A stretch of DNA of 64,000 bases from Bacteroidota bacterium (GCA_016124585.1 WGNL01000033.1:1-64000), one strand, 5' to 3'; shown: positions 27,897-37,070, counted from the stretch's first letter. Notes: a model not told the origin generated them from the sequence alone. Numbers and translations are program-made.

Positions 27897-29902
27897 GTTT
27901 TTCCCAACTCCTGCCACCCCTTCATCACCACCGCCAAATCCCGTCCAATCCCATAATCCTTCACATAAAAAAAATCGAGCCGCCGGATCGTAGCCTCATC
28001 CAATTGCTTGTCTGGAAATGCATCGGCTGGGCCCAAAATACCTGATTTCAACTTAGGCAGTTTCAGATTTGCAGCACCTGACTGCCCACTCGAATAGCCT
28101 ACCCACGATTTTTTCCCGAATAAAACAGCCATCAAATTCCGAAGGAATCCACCGCCATTTTTCACCAAAAACAACATCGGAAGCGCCATTGGCAAAAAGC
28201 AAAAAGCCAACAGCAAATCTAGCAACCGCTTGCTCCTCCGGGCCGTTGGGTTGGCGATCCGGTAGCGGACGGCAGTGGTGTAAAGCTCGCCCGCCGTATC
28301 CTTGGAACTGCTGCCGATAATGGTGTCGCCGCCTTCCGGCACAGTGCGGTATTCGATACGAGGGCCAAGCCGTTCCATCCAACTGATGGTTTGTGCGGCA
28401 CTTATGTCTTTCAGGCAGAAGATGATTTCGTCAAGGTGGTAGAGCGTAGCCAGCTCGTCCAAGTTACCCACTGCCCCCAAACAATCTAAAATCTGAAATC
28501 TTATATCTGCATTCTTAAATCCTGTCAAATGAGTTTCGGGCTCAATCCTTCCAATGAAATTCTTCTCCACACCCACCTGTCGGAGCAGCTCCCGCACCCG
28601 CTCCGTTTCTTCCACCGAGCCAACGATGGCAAGGTTGGCCAAGCGGGTGCGCCCGACATTCAGATTGCCCGTTTTGAAATAATGAAAAACGAAGCGCAGC
28701 GCTGTCAATGCCAGCATTGACCATGCCGTGGCAAGCAAAATCACTGCCCGTGACGGTCGCAAATCTTGTGGTAAAAAGCCGTAGATAGCCGAGATGACGA
28801 CCGTACCGAGCAGCAGCCCACGGGTCAGCCGACGGAGGTTGGAAGGCTCGTCGTAACTACCACTGAACCAGAGCGATGCCAGCCAAACGAGCGTGTAGAA
28901 CGGCGCATTGAACTGCATGAAACTGTGGCGGAACCAGTAGGGGTTGTGGTAAAAATAATTGGCCCAGAAAACCTTGCAGACCCACACGCCACCGAACATG
29001 ACGAGGGTATCAAGCAGCGGCAGGTAGCTTTTTTTGAAAAAATTGCCGACGAGCGTCATGCCTGCCCGGAGCCAAATGGCCCCGTAAATCATGGCGATGA
29101 ACAGGCTGGCCTGCCGCCCCTGAAAGTGCTTTCGGGCGAAAATTATCATGGCCTGATAAAACGTTTTGACGTAGTTCAGGCTGCCTTTTTTCGTGCTTTC
29201 GCCCTTGTAGTGGATGATGGTAGTGTCGGCAAAATAGTAGTTTTTGTAGCCTGCCTGCACGATGCGGTAGCTGAGGTCAATGTCCTCGCCATACATGAAA
29301 AACGCCTCGTCGAGCAGGCCGATTTTGTCAAGCACCGAGCGGCGCAGCAGCATGAAGGCACCGGCCAGCACGTCCACTTCGTGGGTCTCGTTTTTGTCCA
29401 AAAAACCGAGGTGGTAGCGACCGAAAACCTTGGATTTTGGGAAAAATGCCGACAGCCCAAAGGTCTTGCAGAAAGCCACCCACGGAGAGGGGAAACCCCG
29501 TTTGCTTTCCGGCAGATAAGTGCCGCTCCCGTCTATCATTTTCACCCCAAGTCCTCCCGCTTCGGGATGCACTTCCATGAAGGCGACGCATTTGGTCAAC
29601 GTGTCTTCGGCGACGATGGTGTCGGGGTTCAACAGGAGTACGTAGGGATTCCTGGATTGTTGGATTGCTTGATTGTTGGCAACAGCAAAACCCGTATTTT
29701 GTTGATTTGCAATGAGTTGCACTTCGGGGAAATGTGCCCGCACCATCTCGACCGAATCGTCGGAGGAGTTGTTGTCAACGACCCAGACGTCACCGATTTC
29801 CCCGTTGCGGTTGGCCTTGCACACGCTTAGAAGGCATTGCTCCAGGAAGTGGCGGACGTTGTAGTTGACGATGATAGTAGTGAGCATGGGTGAGTTACTC
29901 AT
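27893..29902 (-). CDS. GT2 glycosyltransferase fused to a phosphoglycosyltransferase-like tail
   Basis: A 669-residue membrane protein. Residues about 7-250 are a family-2 glycosyltransferase of the rhamnosyltransferase type: 'TTIIVNYNV', 'VVDNNSSDDSVEM', the 'LLLNPDT' acidic motif and 'FFMYGEDIDLSYRIVQAGY'. About five membrane helices follow (about 265-410). Residues about 415-540 look like the nucleotide-binding-like domain of polyprenyl glycosylphosphotransferases ('LANLAIVGSVEETERV', 'LDEIIFCLKD'). The end has the membrane hairpin 'SKRLLDLLLAFCFLPMALPM' and the closing 'LKSGILGPADAF' and 'RLDFFYVKDYGIGRDLAVVM' of a bacterial sugar transferase. However, the catalytic middle (KFR and DE motifs) is missing. 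It likely builds a surface glycan; the tail may be structural. The start overlaps the recR stop by eight bases, implying coupled translation. Confidence 0.85.
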   Translation of the reverse strand: MSNSPMLTTIIVNYNVRHFLEQCLLSVCKANRNGEIGDVWVVDNNSSDDSVEMVRAHFPEVQLIANQQNTGFAVANNQAIQQSRNPYVLLLNPDTIVAEDTLTKCVAFMEVHPEAGGLGVKMIDGSGTYLPESKRGFPSPWVAFCKTFGLSAFFPKSKVFGRYHLGFLDKNETHEVDVLAGAFMLLRRSVLDKIGLLDEAFFMYGEDIDLSYRIVQAGYKNYYFADTTIIHYKGESTKKGSLNYVKTFYQAMIIFARKHFQGRQASLFIAMIYGAIWLRAGMTLVGNFFKKSYLPLLDTLVMFGGVWVCKVFWANYFYHNPYWFRHSFMQFNAPFYTLVWLASLWFSGSYDEPSNLRRLTRGLLLGTVVISAIYGFLPQDLRPSRAVILLATAWSMLALTALRFVFHYFKTGNLNVGRTRLANLAIVGSVEETERVRELLRQVGVEKNFIGRIEPETHLTGFKNADIRFQILDCLGAVGNLDELATLYHLDEIIFCLKDISAAQTISWMERLGPRIEYRTVPEGGDTIIGSSSKDTAGELYTTAVRYRIANPTARRSKRLLDLLLAFCFLPMALPMLFLVKNGGGFLRNLMAVLFGKKSWVGYSSGQSGAANLKLPKLKSGILGPADAFPDKQLDEATIRRLDFFYVKDYGIGRDLAVVMKGWQELGKT

Positions 29903-30509
29903 TGCTCAATTTATATGGCACCCTCGCCACGATACTCCTTCCAAGCGTCACTTCGTCCGCATATTCTAGCTCGCCGCCGAAGCTTACCCCTCGAGCAATG
30001 CTACTGACTGAAATGCCCGTGTCCTTCAGTTTTTTAGTGATGTAAAACATCGTTGTATCGCCCTCAATGGTAGGGGAGATGGCGAGAATAATTTCCCGGA
30101 TTTCGCCACCAGTAACCCGTTGCAACAGTGAATCAATGGTAAGTTCACCTGGTCCAATGCCTTCCAGCGGATTGATAAGTCCGCCCAGAACGTGGTACAA
30201 ACCCCGGTATTGAGAAGTATCCTCAATCGCCATTACGTCCCGGATGCTCTCCACTACGCAGACCAGCGAGTGGTCACGGCGCTTATCGGCGCAGACTTCG
30301 CAGATGGGTTCATCGCTCAAATTGTGGCAAATACTACAGTGCTGGATTCGTCGCCGCATGTTCACGATGGCCTCGCTGAACTGTTCCGCCGTCTCCGGTG
30401 ATTTTCCGACGAGGTGAAGGGTAAGCCGCAGTGCCGTCTTGCGTCCGATACCGGGTAGGCTGGCAAACGCTTCGACGGATTGTTCTATCAGTTTTGAAGA
30501 AAAATTCAT
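29895..30509 (-). CDS. recR: recombination mediator protein RecR
   Basis: A 204-residue protein that helps load RecA at gaps in the RecF pathway. An HhH segment 'LPGIGRKTALRLTLHL' (18-33) leads to the zinc finger C58-C61...C70-C73 ('CSICHNLSDEPICEVC') and the Toprim domain with 'LVCVVESIRDVMAIE' and 'YHVLGGLINPLEGIGP'. The Walker-like C-terminal part ends 'ARGVSFGGELEYADEVTLGR'. The ATG at 30509 matches the family N-terminus (MNFSSKLIEQ); an upstream in-frame ATG at 30560 would add 17 unrelated residues. It is followed by the glycosyltransferase gene with overlap. Confidence 0.96.
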   Translation of the reverse strand: MNFSSKLIEQSVEAFASLPGIGRKTALRLTLHLVGKSPETAEQFSEAIVNMRRRIQHCSICHNLSDEPICEVCADKRRDHSLVCVVESIRDVMAIEDTSQYRGLYHVLGGLINPLEGIGPGELTIDSLLQRVTGGEIREIILAISPTIEGDTTMFYITKKLKDTGISVSSIARGVSFGGELEYADEVTLGRSIVARVPYKLSNE

Positions 30510-30726
30510 GTTTTGTAAATATCGAAGGTCATCTGCCGCCACAAATTCCGCCTGTCTCAACTACTTCGTTAATTTTGCGATGCTTTTCAAAACCAAAAGC
30601 GGCAATTTCCATTTTGAAAAGCGAAATTATTTCATTTTTGCGAAGTTTGCCGCCCAAACCATTTCAAAACCGGAAACTCACAAATCATTGTCCTTCCCTA
30701 AGGGGACCTAAATTCAAAACTGAACA

Positions 30727-32034
30727 ATGGCTGAAATTATTAAAATGCCCCGCATGAGCGACACGATGACCGAAGGAAATATCGTTGCGTGGCACAAAAA
30801 AGAAGGCGACAAAGTTTCGCCTGGTGATCTGCTCGCCGAAATTGAAACGGACAAAGCAACGATGGACTTTGAAAGCCTATGGGAAGGCACTTTGCTTCAT
30901 ATTGAGGCCAAAGAGGGAGTGGTGCCTGTGGAAGGCCTGATTGCCGTCATCGGCAAGCCTGGCGAGGACTGGAAATCGCAAGTTGGTGGGGGCGGAGCTG
31001 AAGCAAAAGCCACTTCCAACGGCCAAGCCAAATCTACCGAACCAGCACCCAAGGCATCTGCGCCCGCCATTGAGCCTGAACCAGTGGCTGAGGCTGCACC
31101 TGCTGCTGCTCCGGCTCCTGTGCCAACCAGCGATGGTGGCCGTGTGAAGGCGTCGCCATTGGCGAAAAGCATTGCAAAGGAATCAGGCATTGACCTCGCT
31201 GGCCTGCAAGGTTCCGGCGATGGTGGCCGTATTGTGCGCAAGGACGTGGAAGCTGCATTGGACAACAAAGGCGCAGCCCCCGCAGCAGCGCCAAGTTCGC
31301 CTGCGTCAGCGCCCGCTGCTACTATGCCCGCTTTCAATTTTTCCGCTGGCGAAGCTTTCGAGGAAAAAACGGTTAGCCAGATGCGCAAGGCCATCGCCCG
31401 CAGGCTGAGCGAGAGCAAGTTCACGGCACCACATTTTTACCTGACCATGGAAATCAACATGGACAGTGCCGTGGCGCTTCGGCCAAAGCTGAACGAACTG
31501 GCTGCCCCGGTAAAAATTTCCTTCAACGATATCGTCATCAAAGCGGCAGCCGTTGCATTGCGCAAGCACCCAGCAGTGAATTCTTCTTGGCTCGGCGATA
31601 AAATCCGCTACAATCAGCATATCAATATCGGGGTGGCAGTGGCCGTAGAGGACGGCTTGTTGGTTCCTGTGGTGAAACATGCGGACATGAAACCACTTTC
31701 CATCATCAACCAAGAAGTGAAGTTGATGGCGGAAAAAGCCCGTGTGAAAAAACTGCAACCGGATGAAATGACGGGCAACACCTTCACCATTTCGAACCTC
31801 GGCATGTTCGGCATTGAAGAGTTCACGGGAATCATCAATCCACCGGATGCCTGCATCCTGGCAGTGGGGGCAATCATCCAAAAGCCTATCGTGAAGGGCA
31901 AGGAAATCGTCATCGGTAATATGATGAAGGTGACCCTCTCCTGCGATCACCGGGTGGTGGACGGCGCTACTGGCTCAGAATTCCTGCAAACGCTGAAGGC
32001 GATTTTGGAGGAACCGATGCGCCTGTTGGTGTGA
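30727..32034 (+). CDS. pdhC: pyruvate dehydrogenase E2, dihydrolipoyl acetyltransferase
   Basis: A 435-residue core subunit of the pyruvate dehydrogenase complex, passing acetyl groups from lipoamide to CoA. The lipoyl domain (1-80) carries the modified Lys in 'ETDKATMDF' (K43). An Ala/Pro-rich linker leads to the E3/E1-binding domain (about 137-172, 'ASPLAKSIAKESGIDL'), a second linker, and the catalytic domain (about 208-435) with the active-site 'CDHRVVDGATG' (H408, D412). A single lipoyl domain and this length are usual in Bacteroidota. It is divergent from recR, and a strong terminator follows, so it appears to be monocistronic. A branched-chain or 2-oxoglutarate E2 is less likely from the linker and binding-domain sequence. 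Confidence 0.93.
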   Translation: MAEIIKMPRMSDTMTEGNIVAWHKKEGDKVSPGDLLAEIETDKATMDFESLWEGTLLHIEAKEGVVPVEGLIAVIGKPGEDWKSQVGGGGAEAKATSNGQAKSTEPAPKASAPAIEPEPVAEAAPAAAPAPVPTSDGGRVKASPLAKSIAKESGIDLAGLQGSGDGGRIVRKDVEAALDNKGAAPAAAPSSPASAPAATMPAFNFSAGEAFEEKTVSQMRKAIARRLSESKFTAPHFYLTMEINMDSAVALRPKLNELAAPVKISFNDIVIKAAAVALRKHPAVNSSWLGDKIRYNQHINIGVAVAVEDGLLVPVVKHADMKPLSIINQEVKLMAEKARVKKLQPDEMTGNTFTISNLGMFGIEEFTGIINPPDACILAVGAIIQKPIVKGKEIVIGNMMKVTLSCDHRVVDGATGSEFLQTLKAILEEPMRLLV

Positions 32035-32056
32035 TTTTTTTTTCGAAGAAAAAAGA

Positions 32057-32097
32057 AAGCCCTTCTGCTGAAAATTTCTTGGTTGAAGGGCTTTTTT
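32057..32097 (+). terminator. rho-independent terminator after the E2 gene
   Basis: AAGCCCTTC (32057-32065) pairs with GAAGGGCTT (32085-32093), and a T run extends to 32097. Confidence 0.85.
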
Positions 32098-32138
32098 GTT
32101 TTTGCGCCTTCGGTCATGTATTTTTTCAAAAACCTTTT

Positions 32139-32146
32139 TATCTTTG
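32139..32146 (+). promoter_or_regulatory. TAnnTTTG promoter of tRNA-Leu
   Basis: TATCTTTG is a perfect -7 element 52 bases before the mature tRNA 5' end, just beyond the terminator of the preceding gene. Confidence 0.5.
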
Positions 32147-32197
32147 CGCCCGCTTTTGCCGCAAGGCACAGCGCATTGACTTGATTATCAACAGATT

Positions 32198-32279
32198 GCG
32201 GGTGTGGCGAAATTGGTAGACGCGCCAGACTTAGGATCTGGTGCCGCGAGGCATGGGGGTTCGAGTCCCTCCACCCGCA
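32198..32279 (+). tRNA. tRNA-Leu (TAG)
   Basis: A class II tRNA of 82 bases: acceptor GCGGGTG/CACCCGC, anticodon stem CCAGA/TCTGG with loop CTTAGGA giving anticodon TAG, a long variable arm (TGCCGCGAGGCA), T loop GGTTCGAGTCC and discriminator A. CCA is not encoded. Confidence 0.96.
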
Positions 32280-32297
32280 CATTTTTTTGGTTGAACA

Positions 32298-32380
32298 AGG
32301 TTTATGAGGTTGATAAGGGTTGATACTTGCAAAGCGAGCCATCAGCCCTTATCAACTTTATAAGCCTTCATAAACCCTTT
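32298..32380. other. large imperfect stem-loop between tRNA-Leu and tig
   Basis: GTTGATAAGGGTTGAT (32309-32324) pairs with ATCAGCCCTTATCAAC (32341-32356) with a single G-U, around a 16-base loop. Flanking AAGGTTTATGA and TTCATAAACCCTT extend the stem with bulges. It lies in the leader of tig and may end the tRNA transcript or fold in the tig mRNA. There is no U-tract. Confidence 0.5.
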
Positions 32381-32430
32381 CAAAACCCCTCCTCGCCTAA
32401 ATTTTTCAAAAAACAAAAGCAAATTCCACC

Positions 32431-33864
32431 ATGCCTAAAGTTGTCAGAGAAGATATTGACGCACTCAACTCCGTGATTACCGTCACCATCGAAAAGGAAG
32501 ATTACGAGCCCGATTTCAAAAAAGAACTCAATAAACTCAAGGACCGTGGTGCCATCAAAGGCTTCCGTAAGGGCAAAACACCAATCCCATTTTTAAAAAA
32601 AATGTACGGTAAGAGCCTTCTTACCGAAATTGTCACCGACAAACTTTACAAGGAACTGAACGAGTTGGTGAATAGCCGTGAGCTTACCTACATGGGGCAG
32701 CCGATTCCAGTGCAGGACCAAAAGCCAGTGAATTTTGACTATAATAGCGAACAGCCCTATTCTTTCCAATTTGAATTGGGCAAAGCGCCAGAATTTGATA
32801 TTAAAGGCGTGGACAAGAATACCATGTATGATTACTACAAGGTGGAAGTGCCAGATGAGAAAGTAGAGCAACAGTTGACGACTGCCCGCAAGCAATTAGG
32901 CGATCAGGTAGAAACTACTGGCCCCATTGCTGAGGATGACATGGTGTATTTTAATGCAGTAGAGTTGGATGGTGACGCTCCCAAAGCGGACGGCTGGAAA
33001 ACGACTTTTTCAGTTCTGGTGAACCGTCTTGCCGCAGGTGCCACTAAGGACGAAATCAAAAGCAAACAAAAAGGCGACAAAGTCCGCTTCAATGTTTTCG
33101 AATTGGAGGAAGGCACCAGCCGGGAGTTCGTGAAAAAATACCTGTTGAACTTTACACAGGCCGATATTGACGAAGGTACTGAAACGAACGATTGGTACGA
33201 GGGCACGATTGAAAAAGTGACCAACCGTGGGCTTGCTGAGCTGACGCAAGAGTTTTACGATAAAGTTTTTGGCCCTGGTGAAATCACCAATTTGGAAGAT
33301 GCCAAAGCCCGCATTGCCCTTAGCTTGGGCAACAGTCAACAAGGCCAAGCCGATTCCCTGCTTTATCGGGAGCTTCGTAACCGCCTGATTGACTTGAACC
33401 GGGACATTATGCCACTCCCAAATGATTTCATCAAGCGCTGGCTGCGGGTGAGCCAAGAAAAAAAGGCGGAAGCACTCATCAATGATTATGACAATTTTGC
33501 CGATGACATGCGTTGGACCTTGATTAAAAGCAAGCTTTCCAATGAGTATGGCATTGAAGTGACGGAGGAGGAAATCACGCAGATGGCTTACAATAAAGTG
33601 GCCGGATATTTTGGCGGATATGCTGACCCGAAATACTTGGAGCCAATCGTGAAACGGATGCTAGAAGATCCGGAAAGCCTCAACGGCTTGGCGGGTGATG
33701 TGCAGGCGGACAAGCTTTTTTATAAAATGAAGGAAAATATTGGCTTGAAGGAAATTTCTATTTCGGAGGAAGACCTCAAGGCTAAGTACGATGCCGTGAT
33801 AGAAGAAGAGGAGGCGAAGTCAAAACTGAAGCAAGGTGCTCTTGCGGCGGATGAAGAAGAATAA
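32431..33864 (+). CDS. tig: trigger factor
   Basis: A 477-residue ribosome-associated chaperone and prolyl isomerase that meets nascent chains at the exit tunnel. The ribosome-binding N-domain begins MPKVVREDIDALNSVITVTI and holds the signature 'GAIKGFRKGKTPIPFLKKMYG' region around residues 38-58, matching the GFRxGKxP loop. A PPIase-like middle follows (about 150-240, weakly conserved as usual in Bacteroidota), then the helical C-domain. The length exceeds the E. coli protein by about 45 residues; the acidic C-terminal tail is an extension. It is followed by clpP and clpX, the common tig-clpP-clpX order, though each is separated by a hairpin. Confidence 0.93.
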   Translation: MPKVVREDIDALNSVITVTIEKEDYEPDFKKELNKLKDRGAIKGFRKGKTPIPFLKKMYGKSLLTEIVTDKLYKELNELVNSRELTYMGQPIPVQDQKPVNFDYNSEQPYSFQFELGKAPEFDIKGVDKNTMYDYYKVEVPDEKVEQQLTTARKQLGDQVETTGPIAEDDMVYFNAVELDGDAPKADGWKTTFSVLVNRLAAGATKDEIKSKQKGDKVRFNVFELEEGTSREFVKKYLLNFTQADIDEGTETNDWYEGTIEKVTNRGLAELTQEFYDKVFGPGEITNLEDAKARIALSLGNSQQGQADSLLYRELRNRLIDLNRDIMPLPNDFIKRWLRVSQEKKAEALINDYDNFADDMRWTLIKSKLSNEYGIEVTEEEITQMAYNKVAGYFGGYADPKYLEPIVKRMLEDPESLNGLAGDVQADKLFYKMKENIGLKEISISEEDLKAKYDAVIEEEEAKSKLKQGALAADEEE

Positions 33865-33883
33865 ACTTCACTGCATTTTCAAC

Positions 33884-33908
33884 CACCTTAAAAAAAAGGT
33901 GTTTATTC
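33884..33908 (+). terminator. weak terminator-like hairpin after tig
   Basis: CACCTT (33884-33889) and AAGGTG (33897-33902) form a 6-bp stem followed by TTTATT. It probably attenuates rather than fully ends tig transcription before clpP. Confidence 0.45.
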
Positions 33909-33999
33909 CCTTGTCAACTGGGGTAAACGGGCGAACAAGACCTAACCAAATCTCCCGAAAACCACCATGTGACTTGACACAGTATTAAATAAATGATGT

Positions 34000-34704
34000 A
34001 TGTTTCACAAAGATGAATTCCTCAAGTACGCCACTAAGCACCTTGGCATGAGCACCATGCACTTGGAGCATTACGCAGAAAAAACTGCCCGCACAATCCC
34101 AAATGTGGTCGGCTTCACTCCCAATGTCATTGAGGAGCGCCCGATGAACATCGTTGGCCTCGACGTTTTCTCCCGATTGATGATGGACCGAATCATTTTC
34201 TTGGGCGTCGGCATTAATGACTACGTGGCCAACGTAGTGCAAGCACAGCTGCTTTTCCTCGACTCTACTGACAATAAGCGTGACGTGATGATGTACGTGA
34301 ACAGCCCCGGTGGCTCCGTGACTGCTGGTCTTGGTATCTATGATACCATGCAGTTCATCACACCTGATATTGGAACTATCTGTACGGGCCTTGCAGCTTC
34401 AATGGGTGCCGTATTGCTTGCCGCTGGAACACACGGAAAGCGTACTTGCCTCAAGCATTCCCGGGTGATGATTCACCAACCACTCGGCGGTATGCAGGGT
34501 CAGGTGACAGAAATGGAAATAACCTACCGCCTGATCAAAGCCATGCAAAAAGACTTGTATGAAATTCTTGCCCAAGCTACAGGTCAGGATTACGACACCA
34601 TTTCAAAAGACTGCGAGCGTGACAACTGGATGACTGCTACAGAGGCCAAAGCTTACGGCCTTATTGATGAAGTGCTTGAACGTCCGACGCCGAAAAAAGT
34701 ATAG
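34000..34704 (+). CDS. clpP: ATP-dependent Clp protease proteolytic subunit
   Basis: A 234-residue serine protease that forms the tetradecameric chamber fed by ClpX. The catalytic triad is intact: Ser134 in 'GLAASMGAV', His159 in 'MIHQPLGG' and Asp208 in 'DCERDNW', with the same spacing as the E. coli enzyme. The oxyanion loop 'NSPGGSVTAG' is present. About 35 residues precede the usual mature start, typical of a Bacteroidota propeptide. It lies between tig and clpX on the same strand. Confidence 0.97.
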   Translation: MFHKDEFLKYATKHLGMSTMHLEHYAEKTARTIPNVVGFTPNVIEERPMNIVGLDVFSRLMMDRIIFLGVGINDYVANVVQAQLLFLDSTDNKRDVMMYVNSPGGSVTAGLGIYDTMQFITPDIGTICTGLAASMGAVLLAAGTHGKRTCLKHSRVMIHQPLGGMQGQVTEMEITYRLIKAMQKDLYEILAQATGQDYDTISKDCERDNWMTATEAKAYGLIDEVLERPTPKKV

Positions 34705-34725
34705 TTTTTTGATGAAAAAATGTTC

Positions 34726-34769
34726 AAAGTTCAGGGTCAATTAAACCGGCCCTGAACTTTTGAGTTTTA
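34726..34769 (+). terminator. terminator between clpP and clpX
   Basis: AAAGTTCAGGG (34726-34736) and CCCTGAACTTT (34750-34760) form a perfect 11-bp stem followed by TTGAGTTTT. clpX therefore probably has its own promoter in the next 110 bases. Confidence 0.7.
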
Positions 34770-34887
34770 AAAGTAGCGGCTTACGCTATTGGTTAAAGAA
34801 AATTATTGCGACTTGGGTCTAAGCCCCTTATTTTGTGACTGGAAATCCCCGTTGTCTAGATTTTAACTTTTTTAGAAACTGTATAAG

Positions 34888-36165
34888 ATGCGCCGAAGCA
34901 AACAAAATTATCGTTGTTCGTTCTGTGGAAAAGACAAATCAGAAGCCTTAATCCTCATTGCTGGGGTGGAAGGACATATCTGCGAGGTATGCGTTGAACA
35001 GGCGGTAGATATTATCGAAGAGGAACTTTATGGCAATAAAAAACAGCAACACACGCATGAAAAAGAAGCGTCAGCACCAAAAGCGGATTTCCAACTCCCC
35101 GATAATCTCACACCGATGGGCATCAAAAAGCACCTTGACCAGTACGTCATTGGACAAGATGAAGCAAAAAAGACCCTTTCCGTTGCTGTTTACAATCACT
35201 ACAAGCGCTTAGGCCAACCTGCTAGTGCAGATGATATTGAAATAGAAAAATCTAACTTGCTTTTCGTTGGTGAAACGGGCACGGGAAAAACCCTCATGGC
35301 CAAGACCATCGCCAAGTTCCTTAACGTGCCCTTTGCCATCGTGGATGCTACTGTTTTTACCGAAGCTGGCTATGTTGGCGAAGACGTCGAGAGCATCCTA
35401 AGCCGCTTGCTCCAGGTTTGTGATTTCAACGTAGCTGCTGCAGAACGGGGCATCGTTTATATTGATGAAATTGATAAAATTGCTCGGAAGAGTGACAACC
35501 CCAGCATCACCCGTGATGTGTCGGGCGAGGGTGTACAGCAAGGAATGCTGAAAATGCTGGAAGGGACAGAAGTGAATGTGCCGCCGCAAGGAGGCCGCAA
35601 GCATCCAGAGCAAAAATTGGTAAAAGTCAACACCCAGAACATTCTTTTCATCTGCGGAGGTGCCTTCGATGGAATTGAAAAACATATCGCCCGAAGGATG
35701 AACACCCATGTTATTGGCTACAAATCTGATGATGCCAGCAACAACGTCATTGACCGGGACAACCTCATCAAGTACGTAAACCACATGGACCTCAAGCGCT
35801 TCGGGCTCATACCTGAACTGGTGGGGCGCCTACCTGTGGCCGCCTACCTCGAACCACTTGATTTTGAAACGCTTCGCCGCATACTTACAGAACCTCGCAA
35901 TGCCCTTCTAAAGCAATACACCAAATTGTTTGCACTGGAAGGAATCAAGCTCAGTTTTACACAAGAGGCTATCGATTATATTGCTAAAAAAGCGCTAGAA
36001 TTCAGGCTGGGGGCAAGAGGATTGCGTTCCATTTGCGAAGCAATGATGAAAGACGCTATGTTCGAACTGCCTTCCGACCGCAATATCAAGGAATTCAAAG
36101 TGACGGAAGCCTATGCTGCCGAAAAGTTTGAGCGCTCGAAATTCGGAATGCTCAAAGCAGCTTAG
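34888..36165 (+). CDS. clpX: ATP-dependent Clp protease ATP-binding subunit ClpX
   Basis: A 425-residue AAA+ unfoldase partner of ClpP. The N-terminal zinc-binding domain has Cys10, Cys13, Cys32 and Cys35. Walker A is GETGTGKT (128-135), the pore loop GYVG is at 161-164, and Walker B is 'IVYIDEID' with Asp193/Glu194. '[12 protein letters not shown]'-type sensor sequence is seen as '[20 protein letters not shown]', and the arginine-rich box II ends '[13 protein letters not shown]'. Length and order of motifs are standard. A bidirectional terminator follows directly. Confidence 0.97.
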   Translation: MRRSKQNYRCSFCGKDKSEALILIAGVEGHICEVCVEQAVDIIEEELYGNKKQQHTHEKEASAPKADFQLPDNLTPMGIKKHLDQYVIGQDEAKKTLSVAVYNHYKRLGQPASADDIEIEKSNLLFVGETGTGKTLMAKTIAKFLNVPFAIVDATVFTEAGYVGEDVESILSRLLQVCDFNVAAAERGIVYIDEIDKIARKSDNPSITRDVSGEGVQQGMLKMLEGTEVNVPPQGGRKHPEQKLVKVNTQNILFICGGAFDGIEKHIARRMNTHVIGYKSDDASNNVIDRDNLIKYVNHMDLKRFGLIPELVGRLPVAAYLEPLDFETLRRILTEPRNALLKQYTKLFALEGIKLSFTQEAIDYIAKKALEFRLGARGLRSICEAMMKDAMFELPSDRNIKEFKVTEAYAAEKFERSKFGMLKAA

Positions 36166-36183
36166 ATACTTGTGGTTTATGCT

Positions 36184-36224
36184 AAAAAACGCCCCGATGG
36201 CACTTGGTCATCGGGGCGTTTTTT
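36184..36224. terminator. strong bidirectional terminator after clpX
   Basis: AACGCCCCGATG (36188-36199) pairs perfectly with CATCGGGGCGTT (36209-36220). It is flanked by an A run and a T run (to 36224). Confidence 0.9.
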
Positions 36225-36247
36225 ATGAAAATACCTACCTTTCGCCT

Positions 36248-36982
36248 ATGCGTTATTTTTCAGAGCTAGCTTACAAAGGCACGAAATACAGCGGCTGGCA
36301 GCGGCAACCCAATGCCCTATCAGTGCAACAGGTCATTGAGGAAGCGATGAGCACGATTTTAGATGCAAAAATTGAGGTGACTGGCTGTGGCCGAACAGAT
36401 GCGGGCGTCCATGCCAGCCAGTATTTTTTGCATTTCGATTTTGAGGGAGAATTCCCGGATGAATTTCTTCGTCGTTTGAATAAATTGTTACCTACCGATG
36501 TCGCTTTCCGCTCTATTTACGAAGTAAAAAATGATGCCCACGCCCGCTTTGATGCCATTAGGCGAAGCTATGAGTATCATATTGTTTTAGATAAATCGCC
36601 TTTTGAGATTGACATGGCCTGGCATTTTCCTTTCTTCGATAAATTGAATATCGGGGAGATGCAAATAGCTGCTGCACTGCTGCTGCGTTACGGGAATTTT
36701 CAGCCTTTTTGCAAAAGCAATACTGATGTGCAAACAATGGAATGCAGTCTTTATCACGCTGATTGGACCATCGACGAGGCTTCTCGCCGAATGGTTTTTC
36801 ATATTAGTGCCAATCGTTTCTTGCGGGGAATGGTAAGGCTCATTGTGGGCATGTGCCTCAATGTGGGGCTTGGTAAGGTGGAACTGGAAGAAGTGAAGGA
36901 TGCTTTGGACCGCCAAGTTTTACTGAACAAAAGCTGGAGTGTGCCAGCGGAAGGGTTGTTTTTGACGGAGGTGAAGTACTAG
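36248..36982 (+). CDS. truA: tRNA pseudouridine synthase A
   Basis: A 244-residue enzyme that makes pseudouridine at tRNA positions 38-40. The catalytic Asp is D51 in 'GCGRTDAGVHA', preceded by the family start 'MRYFSELAYKGTKYSGWQRQ', which fixes the start at 36248. The frame opens at 36113 inside clpX, but those residues are not family-like and would contain the terminator. Other conserved parts are 'FDAIRRSYEYHI' and 'NRFLRGMVRLIVG'. It is convergent with ybaB. Confidence 0.96.
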   Translation: MRYFSELAYKGTKYSGWQRQPNALSVQQVIEEAMSTILDAKIEVTGCGRTDAGVHASQYFLHFDFEGEFPDEFLRRLNKLLPTDVAFRSIYEVKNDAHARFDAIRRSYEYHIVLDKSPFEIDMAWHFPFFDKLNIGEMQIAAALLLRYGNFQPFCKSNTDVQTMECSLYHADWTIDEASRRMVFHISANRFLRGMVRLIVGMCLNVGLGKVELEEVKDALDRQVLLNKSWSVPAEGLFLTEVKY

Positions 36983-37070
36983 TTGGCAGTCAGTTCGGCA
37001 GTTGATTAGTCAGGGCCGAGTTAGCCGGGATTGGACTTAATGGCTTCACCCTGACTTCCCACTGCCAACT
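36981..37070. terminator. nested inverted repeat filling the truA/ybaB gap
   Basis: AGTTGGCAGT (36981-36990) pairs perfectly with ACTGCCAACT (37061-37070). Inside it GTCAGGG (37009-37015) pairs with CCCTGAC (37049-37055). It spans the gap between two convergent genes exactly, touching both stop codons, so it probably stops transcription both ways. Confidence 0.6.

Noticed and set aside
26829-27917. 362-codon minus-strand frame
   Set aside because: Shadow of the AsmA-like gene; composition mirrors the sense codons and no domain is visible.
28925-29830. 301-codon plus-strand frame
   Set aside because: Antisense to the well-supported glycosyltransferase gene.
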